A stretch of DNA of 64,000 bases from Geotoga petraea (GTDB taxonomy: Bacteria; Thermotogota; Thermotogae; Petrotogales; Petrotogaceae), in NCBI RefSeq assembly GCF_900102615.1, contig NZ_FMYV01000004.1, positions 35,633-99,632 on the forward strand. Reading direction: 5' to 3'. Below the pieces are notes generated by a model. It was not told the origin of the DNA. It saw only the letters and a list, made by a program, of their open reading frames with translations, and ran no database searches. The position numbers and the translations under genes are program-made. This document shows, in pieces, positions 1 through 8,172 of the stretch. Position 1 is the stretch's first letter, and each line of letters starts with the position of its first letter.

Positions 1-1
1 A

Positions 2-1039
2 CTGAAAGGTGAGATCCCTTACGAACCAGTAAGAAAAATGAGAGCATCTTTTAATGTATATGGACCCTTAACTTTAAGAACAAGAGAAACGAAAGTCGCT
101 CTACCTGGAGGATGTTCTTTGGGAGTTAGACCTGTTAACTACCATCTTGAAGGGCTCAAAAAAATGGGGATTGAGAGTACAACAGAACATGGCTATGTAA
201 TTGGTAAAATAACTAACTCAAAAGATAAAATAAATATAAGTTTACCTTTTCCAAGTGTAGGTGCAACAGAACATCTAATAACCTCAGCAGTTTTATTAAA
301 AGGAAAAACTATAAAAATATCCAATTGTGCTATGGAACCAGAAATAACTGACCTAATAGATTTTCTTTCAAAAATGGGTGCAAATATAGAAGGGAAAAAC
401 ACATCAATAATAACCATAAAAGGCGTAGAAGAGCTAAAAGGAATAGAATACTCTGTAAGTCCAGATAGAATTGAAGCAGGAACATATATAATCATGGGGG
501 CGATTTTGGGAGATAACTTGAAAATAGAGAAAGTTTGCATAGATGATTTAAGAATTCTTTTGAACATTCTGGAAGAAATAGGAATAACATTTGACCACTC
601 AGAAGAAGAAAAATATGTGAAAATCAGCAAAACAGATTTTGATAAAGTTAGAAACTTGAACATAGATACAGCTCCATATCCTGGATTTCCAACTGATTTA
701 CAACCACAAATATCTGTTTTAGCCTCTTTAATACCAGGAAAATCGACGATATCAGAAAATATTTTTAGTAGTAGATTTAACCACATAGATGAATTAAACA
801 GAATGGGAGCAAATATCAGACTCGAAGATAATACAGCAATTATTGATGGAGTTGATTATCTTTCTGGGGCACCAATCCAAGCAACCGATTTAAGAGCTGC
901 TGCAGCCTTATTGATAGCTGCTTTAAGTGCCGAGGGCGAAAGCATTATATCTAATATAGACCACATATTCAGAGGTTATGAAAAATTAAAAGAAAAACTG
1001 GAAAATGTCGGAATAAAAATAGAATTTAGCAAATATTAA
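2..1039 (+). CDS. murA: UDP-N-acetylglucosamine 1-carboxyvinyltransferase, 5' end outside window
   Basis: MurA transfers enolpyruvate from PEP to UDP-GlcNAc, the first committed step of peptidoglycan precursor synthesis in the cytoplasm. The frame is open from the left edge, so the start lies upstream. About 345 of a usual 420 residues are present, and by comparison with E. coli Cys115 roughly 75-80 residues are missing. The catalytic loop PGGC is visible, with Cys encoded at 113-115. It is followed by the GVRP and HLEGL segments, the FPTDLQPQ motif in the middle and the RAAAALL helix near the end. The gene closes with a strong terminator. The ATG at 38 is internal and not the start. Confidence 0.95.
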   Translation: MKGEIPYEPVRKMRASFNVYGPLTLRTRETKVALPGGCSLGVRPVNYHLEGLKKMGIESTTEHGYVIGKITNSKDKINISLPFPSVGATEHLITSAVLLKGKTIKISNCAMEPEITDLIDFLSKMGANIEGKNTSIITIKGVEELKGIEYSVSPDRIEAGTYIIMGAILGDNLKIEKVCIDDLRILLNILEEIGITFDHSEEEKYVKISKTDFDKVRNLNIDTAPYPGFPTDLQPQISVLASLIPGKSTISENIFSSRFNHIDELNRMGANIRLEDNTAIIDGVDYLSGAPIQATDLRAAAALLIAALSAEGESIISNIDHIFRGYEKLKEKLENVGIKIEFSKY

Positions 1040-1069
1040 AGTCTTTCTTAAAAAAGAAAGACTTTTTTT
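1040..1069. terminator. Intrinsic terminator between convergent murA and barrel-protein gene
   Basis: A perfect 10-bp stem (1040-1049 with 1054-1063) around a 4-nt A loop is followed by a run of T. It starts at the murA stop codon. The minus-strand gene ends at 1068, so the same hairpin can serve both directions, although the T run is better for the plus strand. Confidence 0.9.
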
Positions 1070-2633
1070 ATAAATAAAAATACTTTAAAAATTCTAAATA
1101 AACATACCAGTTTAAATTTTCTGTTTTTGTTAAAAACTCTTTATAATATGCATCTCCAAAAGCTCTATACTTAAAATTAAACAATTTTATTCCAATTTCT
1201 AAATCATCTACAGCATAATATGGATTGATCAAAAAAGTATTTTCTAATTCTTCTTCTATCACATCATAGTCTATGTAATCCTCTATATTGATTTTAAAAT
1301 TACCATATTTTGCAAATAATCTTGGTTGAATAGTTAGATTTTTAATATCTTTGCTATTGAAATACTCTACTCTAAATTCTGGTCTGATATTCTCAAAACC
1401 TCTATAAATATTGTTTATATCAAGATAAAAAGCATTTTCTATCTCACTATCATTATTTATTTTGAACTGAATACCATTTAAAATATTTATATTATAATCT
1501 TTACCATAGAAAAATGTATCAAAACTTAGAGTAGTTGAAGTTGCTTTCATGCTACTTAATCCCTTAAAATCATATCTCAGTTTCATAAAATGATCGTACG
1601 CATTTGTCACTATGAAATAGTTATCTTTTAAATATAAATTAATTGATGGTTTTAGTAAAAATCCATTTCCTAAATAATTATAAACATAATAAGTATCTGA
1701 AAGATAGTCATAATTAATCTCTTTACTAAAATTAGTATATTCTTTGTAACTGAAAGCTTCTTGTTCCATATTATTAGTAACTGTTGATGAGTTAGAATCC
1801 ACTTCTTTTTCAGTTTTTAAATAGTCAACTACAACCTCTTTATTTTCATAATCAAAATCATAATTATAATTTATACCTAAAATGGTATCTGTTCTAAAAC
1901 CTTTAAAAATCCCTGATTTCATATCTATATTAAAATCTAATTTATAAGAAACATCACTGTATTCAAAAAAGGTTTCTGAATAATCAAAATCTTCCTTATC
2001 ATAAACATAATCAATAACTTTATTATTATCAAATTCTGTTATTTCATAATTATGTTCTACTATATCCTCATATTTACTATCAATTGATGACGTCTTCTCT
2101 TTAACCTCATCGATATAAGACAACTCAAATTCATATTCATTCTTGTTAATTTTTGTTTCATAACCTATACCAAATTCATCGTCTCTTATTAGATTATCTA
2201 ATTCTAATTTTTCATTTTCATTATAAGCTATCATATATCTATTTTCTAAATACTTTCCATTTAAATCCTTATAATAAAAATATAAGTTATGTAAAATAAA
2301 ATCAGGAAATAGTTTGAATTGTTCTTCATTAATTTGAAGTTTTATTTGTTCAAAGTCTAATTCGAGATTATCAATTACTATTTCTTGACCATAAATATCG
2401 TCTTCAATTATCTTATTAACATATTCTAAGTTTATTTTATATTTAATTTTAGAATCTTTTTCCAAGAAATAATCTTCAGAGGTAAAATTTACATCAAAAG
2501 ATGCCCATGAGTCTAACCCATCAGGACTAAAATATAATCTATATTTAGTGAATATATTGTTTGGGTTTTGTTCAAACGAAAATGAAATTAAAGCTAAAGA
2601 CAAAATAAAAAAGATTAAAAATATTTTCTTCAT
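1068..2633 (-). CDS. Exported protein, probable outer-membrane beta-barrel, function unknown
   Basis: The 521-residue product begins with a typical signal peptide (MKKIFLIFFILSLALISFSF). The rest is rich in Tyr, Asp, Asn and Glu with alternating polar/apolar stretches and ends in aromatic residues (KYFYL), as outer-membrane strands often do. No enzymatic motif is seen. An SD (GGAGG) lies about 7 nt before the ATG. It follows the Omp-beta gene on the same strand, separated by a hairpin terminator, so it is probably expressed by read-through at a lower level. An envelope role is inferred from the signal peptide and context. I do not recognise a named family. Confidence 0.7.
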   Translation of the reverse strand: MKKIFLIFFILSLALISFSFEQNPNNIFTKYRLYFSPDGLDSWASFDVNFTSEDYFLEKDSKIKYKINLEYVNKIIEDDIYGQEIVIDNLELDFEQIKLQINEEQFKLFPDFILHNLYFYYKDLNGKYLENRYMIAYNENEKLELDNLIRDDEFGIGYETKINKNEYEFELSYIDEVKEKTSSIDSKYEDIVEHNYEITEFDNNKVIDYVYDKEDFDYSETFFEYSDVSYKLDFNIDMKSGIFKGFRTDTILGINYNYDFDYENKEVVVDYLKTEKEVDSNSSTVTNNMEQEAFSYKEYTNFSKEINYDYLSDTYYVYNYLGNGFLLKPSINLYLKDNYFIVTNAYDHFMKLRYDFKGLSSMKATSTTLSFDTFFYGKDYNINILNGIQFKINNDSEIENAFYLDINNIYRGFENIRPEFRVEYFNSKDIKNLTIQPRLFAKYGNFKINIEDYIDYDVIEEELENTFLINPYYAVDDLEIGIKLFNFKYRAFGDAYYKEFLTKTENLNWYVYLEFLKYFYL

Positions 2634-2650
2634 AATTAACCTCCCGAGTT

Positions 2651-2690
2651 AATAAAAGAAAACCCGGCTATATTTCAAGCCAGGTTTTTG
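2651..2690 (-). terminator. Terminator or attenuator after the Omp-beta gene
   Basis: Read on the minus strand, a stem (2678-2686 with 2661-2669, one G-T pair) with an 8-nt loop is followed by a T-rich run. It lies between the Omp-beta stop and the start of the next minus-strand gene, only about 20 nt from that gene's ATG, so it can set the ratio between the two. Confidence 0.8.
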
Positions 2691-2717
2691 ATTTATAAAA
2701 AATCAATATTGTTTATC

Positions 2718-4235
2718 TTAGAATGAGAATGAAGCTTTAGCAAATAAGTACCAGTGAATAGCTGTGAAATCTCCCCAGTTTTCTTCTGTACCTAAATGTC
2801 CACCTAATGATAATATTGTGTTAGGTTTGTATGTTGCATCTAAAGTCCAAACTGGTTCTGCAAGTTTAGCGATTGAATCATACCCATAGTCATTCAATGT
2901 ATAGTTGTATAATGATGCATCAATTGATACTTTTTCAACTGGGTAAACAGATGCGTTTAAAGCGTAAGCAACGTATTTGTCTGTTGCACTTGCCATATCT
3001 GTTAATGGAACTAAAGCTCCACTTAATCCAGCTAATTCTACATTGTAACTAAATGCATACATATCTTCCGACATTCCACCCCATACTTTTGCTGTTAAAC
3101 CAAATGGAGTAGCAACTTCTGTTGAGTCCATTTTTTCAAATTGAGCTGAAACATTGAATAATTCATGAATTTCTTCATTTGAGTAAGTAACACCATATTC
3201 ATAGGATAATGCAGGTGATGCGCCTAAGTCATATGTAACTGTGTCATATAGTCCAAATACCCCAGCCATACCTAAATTAGCTTCAGCATCTACACCAGCA
3301 GCAATTTCTGAAGCTGCAGCTGTATAAGCTGTATCTCTAAATGGGAATGGATTATCTGTTCTGTATTCAAAGTCAGCATGTGGAGTAACTGTTACTGCTG
3401 GATCTTCTACAACAGAGAAATCTTTGTTATAACCAACGTTAAATCTGTAAGCTGATTCATCAAAAGCAGTTATATCAGTAGCTGATTGTAAACCGAATGC
3501 AGCTGCCATATATAATCCATCAACCATGTCTGCTCCTGCCCAATCTGTACCAGCAGCAAAACCCATAAATTTTCCTGATGTTGTTGTTGATTGTAAAGTA
3601 ACTGCAGTTCTATCTGTATTTGCACCCCAGAAAGCAGCGTTAATATTACCTGATCCTAATTCGTAAGCAAATGGATAGTTAACAGCCATAACATCACCAG
3701 CAACAACTGATGTTGCAGCTTCTGAAGTAGCATGTCTTGTATCTAAATTATCCAATGTGATATAAGTAAAATCTAAGTCAATGGCTTTGAAATTAGCTGT
3801 CATATATTTTGTACCAATTGGATCATCTACAAGACCATTACCATCATAATCATAGTTTGCTAAATAATATGAATTAACTGTGCCAGTATAAGGGCTATTT
3901 ACAAATCCTAAAGTCATCATATCATCATCATATGTAGCACTTAAAAATGTTGGTACTGCATCATAATTAGGGAATGAACCTGCGAAATTTGCTGTTAATG
4001 TTGCAGGATAATCAGCATCTACATTTTCACCTGAAATAGAAACTGACATACTCCAATCAGCTGTGTATAATGCACCATTGTCTACAAATAAATCAAAACC
4101 TGTTTCTTCAAACAAAAGGCCGAAACTTACACCGCCAGATACAGCCGTTGTAAAATTAGGTCCTGTAGCTGTGATCCCAGCAAATGAAGCTAACGCCATT
4201 GCTAATACGGCTATTATAGCCACTAGTTTTTTCAT
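2718..4235 (-). CDS. ompB: Omp-beta-type major outer-membrane (toga) protein
   Basis: The 505-residue exported protein is probably the porin-like partner of Omp-alpha in the Thermotogota outer sheath. I place the start at ATG 4235: the strong SD (AAAGGGGGT) lies about 10 nt upstream and the product then begins with a clean signal peptide (MKKLVAIIAVLAMALASFAG). A start 15 codons further up has no SD. The mature part is Gly/Ala/Thr/Tyr-rich with repeated amphipathic strands and ends in ASFSF, a typical barrel C-terminus. It lies directly downstream of the Omp-alpha gene but has its own near-consensus promoter and its own terminator. The family name rests on gene order and composition, not an alignment. 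Confidence 0.75.
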   Translation of the reverse strand: MKKLVAIIAVLAMALASFAGITATGPNFTTAVSGGVSFGLLFEETGFDLFVDNGALYTADWSMSVSISGENVDADYPATLTANFAGSFPNYDAVPTFLSATYDDDMMTLGFVNSPYTGTVNSYYLANYDYDGNGLVDDPIGTKYMTANFKAIDLDFTYITLDNLDTRHATSEAATSVVAGDVMAVNYPFAYELGSGNINAAFWGANTDRTAVTLQSTTTSGKFMGFAAGTDWAGADMVDGLYMAAAFGLQSATDITAFDESAYRFNVGYNKDFSVVEDPAVTVTPHADFEYRTDNPFPFRDTAYTAAASEIAAGVDAEANLGMAGVFGLYDTVTYDLGASPALSYEYGVTYSNEEIHELFNVSAQFEKMDSTEVATPFGLTAKVWGGMSEDMYAFSYNVELAGLSGALVPLTDMASATDKYVAYALNASVYPVEKVSIDASLYNYTLNDYGYDSIAKLAEPVWTLDATYKPNTILSLGGHLGTEENWGDFTAIHWYLFAKASFSF

Positions 4236-4300
4236 GAAAAACCAAACCCCCTTTGAAAGTTTTATTTTTTTTGTCTTCATGAATATAAAATATTCAATTT

Positions 4301-4330
4301 ATTATATCATACGTTAAATTCATTTGTCAA
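4301..4330 (-). promoter_or_regulatory. Near-consensus sigma-70-type promoter of the Omp-beta gene
   Basis: On the minus strand TTGACA (4325-4330) and TATAAT (4301-4306) are separated by 18 bp. Both hexamers are perfect, giving a leader of about 60 nt. This fits an abundant structural protein. Confidence 0.85.
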
Positions 4331-4379
4331 TAAGTATTACATTAATTATTAACTAAAAATTTCTAAATAGTTAATTCAA

Positions 4380-5231
4380 TTATGGTAAGAATATACCAGC
4401 AACACCAGCAGCTAAACCTGCAACTGCAACTATCCATAAGAATGTGTTGCCTGAAGAAGCTTCAAGTTCGTCAATTCTCATGTTAGCAGCTTCTACTTCT
4501 TGATTTAGTATTTCAATGTTATCTGTGTTAACTGCTACTTTTTTAGCCATATTTGGGTAAGTTGACATAATTGAATCCAATACCATCATTTGATCTGTGT
4601 CTAATCTTGGAGCAGCTTTTAAATCTCCAAGTTCATTTCTTAATTTGTCGATATCTCCCATTAAAAATAATAAATCTTGTGATAATGAATCGCTTGTGTT
4701 TTTAGCTCTGTAAGCAGCTTTTTTAACATCTGGATATGTATTTCTAAGATCTGACATTAAGTCTTGATCAGCTGCTAAAGAATCTTCTAAAGCGTCAATT
4801 CTTTTATTTGTTGCATTAATATCTTTCCCGATTTCATCAATTTGAGCAAATACATCATATTTTAATTTCAAAATTGCTCTTGTGCTTCTTGCTTTGTAAT
4901 CTTCTAAAGCTTGCATAGAAGCAGGATCTTCTGAAACCTTTTTAGTTAAAGCTTTTAATGTTGTTTCCATTCTTTCAATGTCTTCAGCTTTTGCAATCAT
5001 AGGAGAATTTTCTAAATACATGATTGCTCTTGTTAACCAAATTGAAGCATCTGATCTTGTTAAAGCTTGAGAACCGTTAAATGTGTTTTGATCAGTTGGG
5101 ATTACACCTTTGTTCACAAGGTTCATAACATAGTCATAAGCCCAGTGATCCTCTTTTACGTCTTGGAATCCTACTGCAAAAGCAGAAATCACAAAAAGTA
5201 AAGACAAAAATAGAACCAATGTTTTTTTCAT
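4380..5231 (-). CDS. ompA: Omp-alpha-type rod protein (SLH domain, coiled coil, C-terminal anchor)
   Basis: The 283-residue periplasmic spacer protein tethers the toga to the cell wall. After a signal peptide (residues 1-19) comes an S-layer-homology domain (about 20-75, with DVKEDHWAYD and ALTRSDASIWL). A long Ala/Leu/Asp-rich coiled coil follows (about 80-260), then a C-terminal hydrophobic membrane anchor (FLWIVAVAGLAAGVAGIFLP). The architecture is diagnostic for Thermotoga Omp-alpha, although the rod is shorter than the roughly 400-residue T. maritima protein. Its strong promoter is listed separately. The Omp-beta gene follows 144 bp downstream. Confidence 0.9.
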   Translation of the reverse strand: MKKTLVLFLSLLFVISAFAVGFQDVKEDHWAYDYVMNLVNKGVIPTDQNTFNGSQALTRSDASIWLTRAIMYLENSPMIAKAEDIERMETTLKALTKKVSEDPASMQALEDYKARSTRAILKLKYDVFAQIDEIGKDINATNKRIDALEDSLAADQDLMSDLRNTYPDVKKAAYRAKNTSDSLSQDLLFLMGDIDKLRNELGDLKAAPRLDTDQMMVLDSIMSTYPNMAKKVAVNTDNIEILNQEVEAANMRIDELEASSGNTFLWIVAVAGLAAGVAGIFLP

Positions 5232-5282
5232 GTTTCATTACCCCCTTTTATAAGTGTTGTTAATTATTGTAACCACTATGTA

Positions 5283-5310
5283 ATTATACTACAAATTCCG
5301 TAAAAATCAA
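5283..5310 (-). promoter_or_regulatory. Promoter of the Omp-alpha gene
   Basis: On the minus strand TTGATT (5305-5310) and TATAAT (5283-5288) are 16 bp apart. The leader is about 45 nt and carries a strong AAGGGGGT SD before the ATG. Confidence 0.75.
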
Positions 5311-5331
5311 AAATACTTTAGAAACAATCAA

Positions 5332-6528
5332 TTAAGAAACCAATATTTTAAAGAACTTTCTTTTTCCTATCCTTAAAACTTCACCCCCCTTTAAGTTTAA
5401 TAATTCTCTAAAGTCTGTTATTTTTTCTTCGTTAATTTTAACTGCACCTTGCTTTATCATTCTTTTTGCTTCACTTTTACTTTCAAAAAGATTGTTATTC
5501 ATTAATAAGTCTATAATTTCTATTTCACCATTTAAAATATTTAAATAAGGCATTTCATCTGGGTTATTTTTCTTTTGAAACACGTTTATAAAATGTTCTT
5601 TTGCTTTTTCTGCCTCTTCTTTAGTATAGAAATCGCTAACTATTGCCATACCTAAATTCATTTTTATGTCTCTTGGATTTGTCTCTGGTTGTTTCAACAA
5701 TTCCTCTATCTTTCTTATATCTTCAGATGTCATGTCTGTTAAATATTTCATATATTTTACTATTAATGTATCTGGGATTGACATAACTTTTCCAAACATA
5801 TCCTCTGGTTTATCAGTAAATGCTATATAGTTATCATAAGTTTTGCTCATTTTTAGGTTCCCATCGGTTCCTTCAATTATTGGCATAGTTAAAACTATTT
5901 GAGGTTTCATTCCTTCTTCTTCTTGAAGTTTTCTACCAACAAGAAGATTAAAGAGTTGATCTGTTCCACCTATTTCAACATCTGACTCGACCATAACAGA
6001 ATCATAACCCTGAGCTATAGGATATAAAAATTCTGAAATGCTTATAGGCTGGTTGTTGGTGTACCTTTTGTTAAAATCATCTCTTTCCAACATTCTTGCT
6101 ACAGTATATTTTGAAGACAATTTTAAAACATCTTCGAAAGTCATTTTATCAAACCATTCACCATTGTACTTTAGAGTAGTTTTATCTTTATCAATAATTT
6201 TAAAAGCCTGTTCAGCATATGATTTTGCATTTTCAATAACTTCTTCTTTGGTAAGCATTGGTCTTGTTTTTGATTTCCCAGATGGATCACCAATTCGAGC
6301 AGTGAAATCACCTATTATAAGAATTACTTCATGCCCAAAATCCTGAAATTGTTTTAGTTTTTTTAAAACAACTGCATGCCCTAAATGTAGATCCGGCCTT
6401 GATGGATCTACCCCTAATTTAATTTTTAATTTTTTTTTCTCATTCAATTTATTTATAAACTCTTTGTCGTTTATAAAATCAATCGCATTTTCTTTTAAAA
6501 TTTTTAGTTGGTCTTGTGGATTAGTCAA
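5332..6528 (-). CDS. tyrS: Tyrosyl-tRNA synthetase
   Basis: This cytoplasmic class I synthetase charges tRNA-Tyr. HLGH (residues 48-51) is the HIGH signature and KMSKT (226-230) the KMSKS loop. Residues about 330-398 form a C-terminal S4 RNA-binding domain. At 398 residues it has the normal length. The start is TTG at 6526-6528 with a GAGGT SD about 9 nt upstream. It lies 16 nt after secG and is presumably co-transcribed with it. Confidence 0.95.
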   Translation of the reverse strand: MTNPQDQLKILKENAIDFINDKEFINKLNEKKKLKIKLGVDPSRPDLHLGHAVVLKKLKQFQDFGHEVILIIGDFTARIGDPSGKSKTRPMLTKEEVIENAKSYAEQAFKIIDKDKTTLKYNGEWFDKMTFEDVLKLSSKYTVARMLERDDFNKRYTNNQPISISEFLYPIAQGYDSVMVESDVEIGGTDQLFNLLVGRKLQEEEGMKPQIVLTMPIIEGTDGNLKMSKTYDNYIAFTDKPEDMFGKVMSIPDTLIVKYMKYLTDMTSEDIRKIEELLKQPETNPRDIKMNLGMAIVSDFYTKEEAEKAKEHFINVFQKKNNPDEMPYLNILNGEIEIIDLLMNNNLFESKSEAKRMIKQGAVKINEEKITDFRELLNLKGGEVLRIGKRKFFKILVS

Positions 6529-6544
6529 AATATTCCTACCTCAC

Positions 6545-6781
6545 TTAAGCTAAAACTAATGTAGTTAAAAAACAAGAAAACATGAATACTATGCCTAAAC
6601 CTAATGCCCATTTTGCATTTGAATCCATACCTTTTTCTCTTCCAAAATTGGCTTGAGACGCACCACCACCAAATGCTCCACCTAATTCAGAATTTCTTTG
6701 CATTCTTTTTAGTGCGAAAAAAATAACGCCTAAAGAAAGTATTATATGTACAATAATCATCAGTATTCCTAAAGTGCTCAT
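6545..6781 (-). CDS. secG: Preprotein translocase subunit SecG
   Basis: The 78-residue protein has two hydrophobic helices (about 5-25 and 57-77) joined by a Gly-rich loop with GGAFGGGASQANFG, the usual SecG layout. It is the non-essential SecYEG channel subunit of the inner membrane. A strong AAGGAGG SD precedes the ATG. It is the first gene of a secG-tyrS unit, with a good promoter 34 nt upstream. Confidence 0.92.
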   Translation of the reverse strand: MSTLGILMIIVHIILSLGVIFFALKRMQRNSELGGAFGGGASQANFGREKGMDSNAKWALGLGIVFMFSCFLTTLVLA

Positions 6782-6814
6782 TTATGTATCCTCCTTTGTC
6801 TTAATTCCATCATA

Positions 6815-6843
6815 ATTATACATTATTAGCATCTATATTTCAA
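6815..6843 (-). promoter_or_regulatory. Promoter of secG-tyrS
   Basis: On the minus strand TTGAAA (6838-6843), a 17-bp spacer and TATAAT (6815-6820) give a leader of about 25 nt before the secG SD. Between it and the lacI-type promoter (6844-7026) I see only AT-rich sequence. Confidence 0.8.
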
Positions 6844-7026
6844 GTGTCAGAAGTATCCAAAAAAAATTGTAATAATAAAGATAATAATTATTTATATGTT
6901 ATCACCCTATCAATTTATTTCATAATGCTAATAATTCGAAATATATGTTATTATTTGTATATAATGAACATTATCTCATTTTTATTTTAGTTAACTAAAA
7001 TTGTAAAATTTCTTTGTAAGCTGTAG

Positions 7027-7052
7027 TATAATGATTAGGAAGCGCTTTCAAT
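7027..7052 (+). promoter_or_regulatory. Minus-10 element and LacI-type operator of the regulator gene
   Basis: TATAAT (7027-7032) is followed at once by GGAAGCGCTTTCAA (7038-7051). Its perfect core AAGCGCTT (7040-7047) resembles LacI/CcpA-family operators with a central CG. It would cover the start of transcription, which suggests autorepression. No convincing minus-35 hexamer is seen at 17 bp. Confidence 0.65.
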
Positions 7053-7074
7053 TTATAAGGGGGGGGTTAGTCTT

Positions 7075-8076
7075 TTGAAAAGTAATAAAGCTCCAACAAT
7101 AAAAGATGTTGCTAAAAAATCTCATACTGGGATAGCAACAGTATCTCGAGTTATAAATAATTCGGGTAAAGTTAGCGAGAATACTAAAAATAGAATTTTA
7201 AAGGCCATAGATGAATTAGGATATACCCCTAATCTTCATGCCAGATCACTATCTTCAAAAAAAGGTAACTCTATTTCTCTTGTGATTCCAGATATGGGAG
7301 AATTTTACGGAATTTTATACAAGTATATAGAAAAAAACCTTGCGCAAATGGGTTATAGGGTGATAGTTTTCCCATTGGTAGATGAAATATCGCTTGCCAA
7401 AATTAAAAATAAGGCAGATTTAATATATCAAACAGATGCAGTTTTTATTTCTTCTCTTTCTGTCAGGAAAATTTTTAAAGATAAGATACCTCAAAAAAAA
7501 CTGATTTTAGTTGACTCAAAAGATGATAGATTCGATTCTATATATATAGATAATTATGATATCGGAGTAAAAGCAGCAGAATATTTGTTATCTAAATCCA
7601 AAACAACAGAAAAATATTTATTAATTTCTTTTAAAGAACTTGAAAATGATTTCACATCTCATGTGTTCAAATATAGAGACGAAGGATTTTTAGACACAAT
7701 GAAAAAACATAAAAAAAGAGTTAAAAAGATAGACGCAGATCTCTATTGGGATGGTGGATATGAGGCTATGAAAAAATATTCGTCAAAAAATTCAATAAAT
7801 AAAAGCAAAGTTAATGTATTTGCTACTTGTGATATGTTGGGTTTTGGTGTTAGAAACTTTTTTAACGAAAAAAATCTTTTACCGAATAAAAACTATAATT
7901 TGATTGGTGTTGATGACATACCAATAAGTAAGGTCATAGGACTAACAACAATACACCAACCTTTAGAACTCATGGCAGATAATGCTGTTGGTATTTTTAA
8001 GAAATTTCTTGAAAATAAAGAAAAGAAAATCACTCATAAAAAAATAGAATCAAAATTAATAGTTAGAGAAACTTGA
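7075..8076 (+). CDS. LacI-family transcriptional regulator
   Basis: The 333-residue DNA-binding repressor has an N-terminal LacI helix-turn-helix (residues about 8-27, IKDVAKKSHTGIATVSRVIN), the hinge GYTPNLHARSLS and a periplasmic-binding-protein-like sensor domain. The sensor region includes VFATCDMLGFGVRNF and a late IGVDDIPIS segment. The start is TTG (7075-7077) after a G-rich SD. No transport or catabolic operon is adjacent, so the effector (probably a sugar) and regulon are unknown. The operator at its own promoter suggests autoregulation. Confidence 0.92.
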   Translation: MKSNKAPTIKDVAKKSHTGIATVSRVINNSGKVSENTKNRILKAIDELGYTPNLHARSLSSKKGNSISLVIPDMGEFYGILYKYIEKNLAQMGYRVIVFPLVDEISLAKIKNKADLIYQTDAVFISSLSVRKIFKDKIPQKKLILVDSKDDRFDSIYIDNYDIGVKAAEYLLSKSKTTEKYLLISFKELENDFTSHVFKYRDEGFLDTMKKHKKRVKKIDADLYWDGGYEAMKKYSSKNSINKSKVNVFATCDMLGFGVRNFFNEKNLLPNKNYNLIGVDDIPISKVIGLTTIHQPLELMADNAVGIFKKFLENKEKKITHKKIESKLIVRET

Positions 8077-8113
8077 GCTCTGTATTAATATTTTACAGGG
8101 CTTTTATTTTTTC
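8076..8113 (+). terminator. Intrinsic terminator after the LacI-family gene
   Basis: A 9-bp stem (8076-8084 with 8094-8102, one G-T pair) and a 9-nt loop are followed by a T-rich tail. It overlaps the stop codon and separates the regulator from lepA. Confidence 0.8.
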
Positions 8114-8172
8114 TGTAATTATGTTTTGATATAATAAAAGCTGAAAAAAGTTTTTTAGTGGAGGTGCTTACT

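Noticed and set aside
193..786. Long minus-strand open frame opposite murA
   Set aside because: No SD, and the plus frame is clearly MurA; it is an antisense shadow.
2700..4280. Omp-beta start at 4280
   Set aside because: It lacks an SD and adds a charged segment before the signal peptide; ATG 4235 has both a strong SD and a normal signal peptide.
8158..8172. GTG start for lepA at 8158
   Set aside because: This GTG lies directly at the GGAGGTG ribosome site; TTG 8173 has the right spacing and family-like N-terminus.
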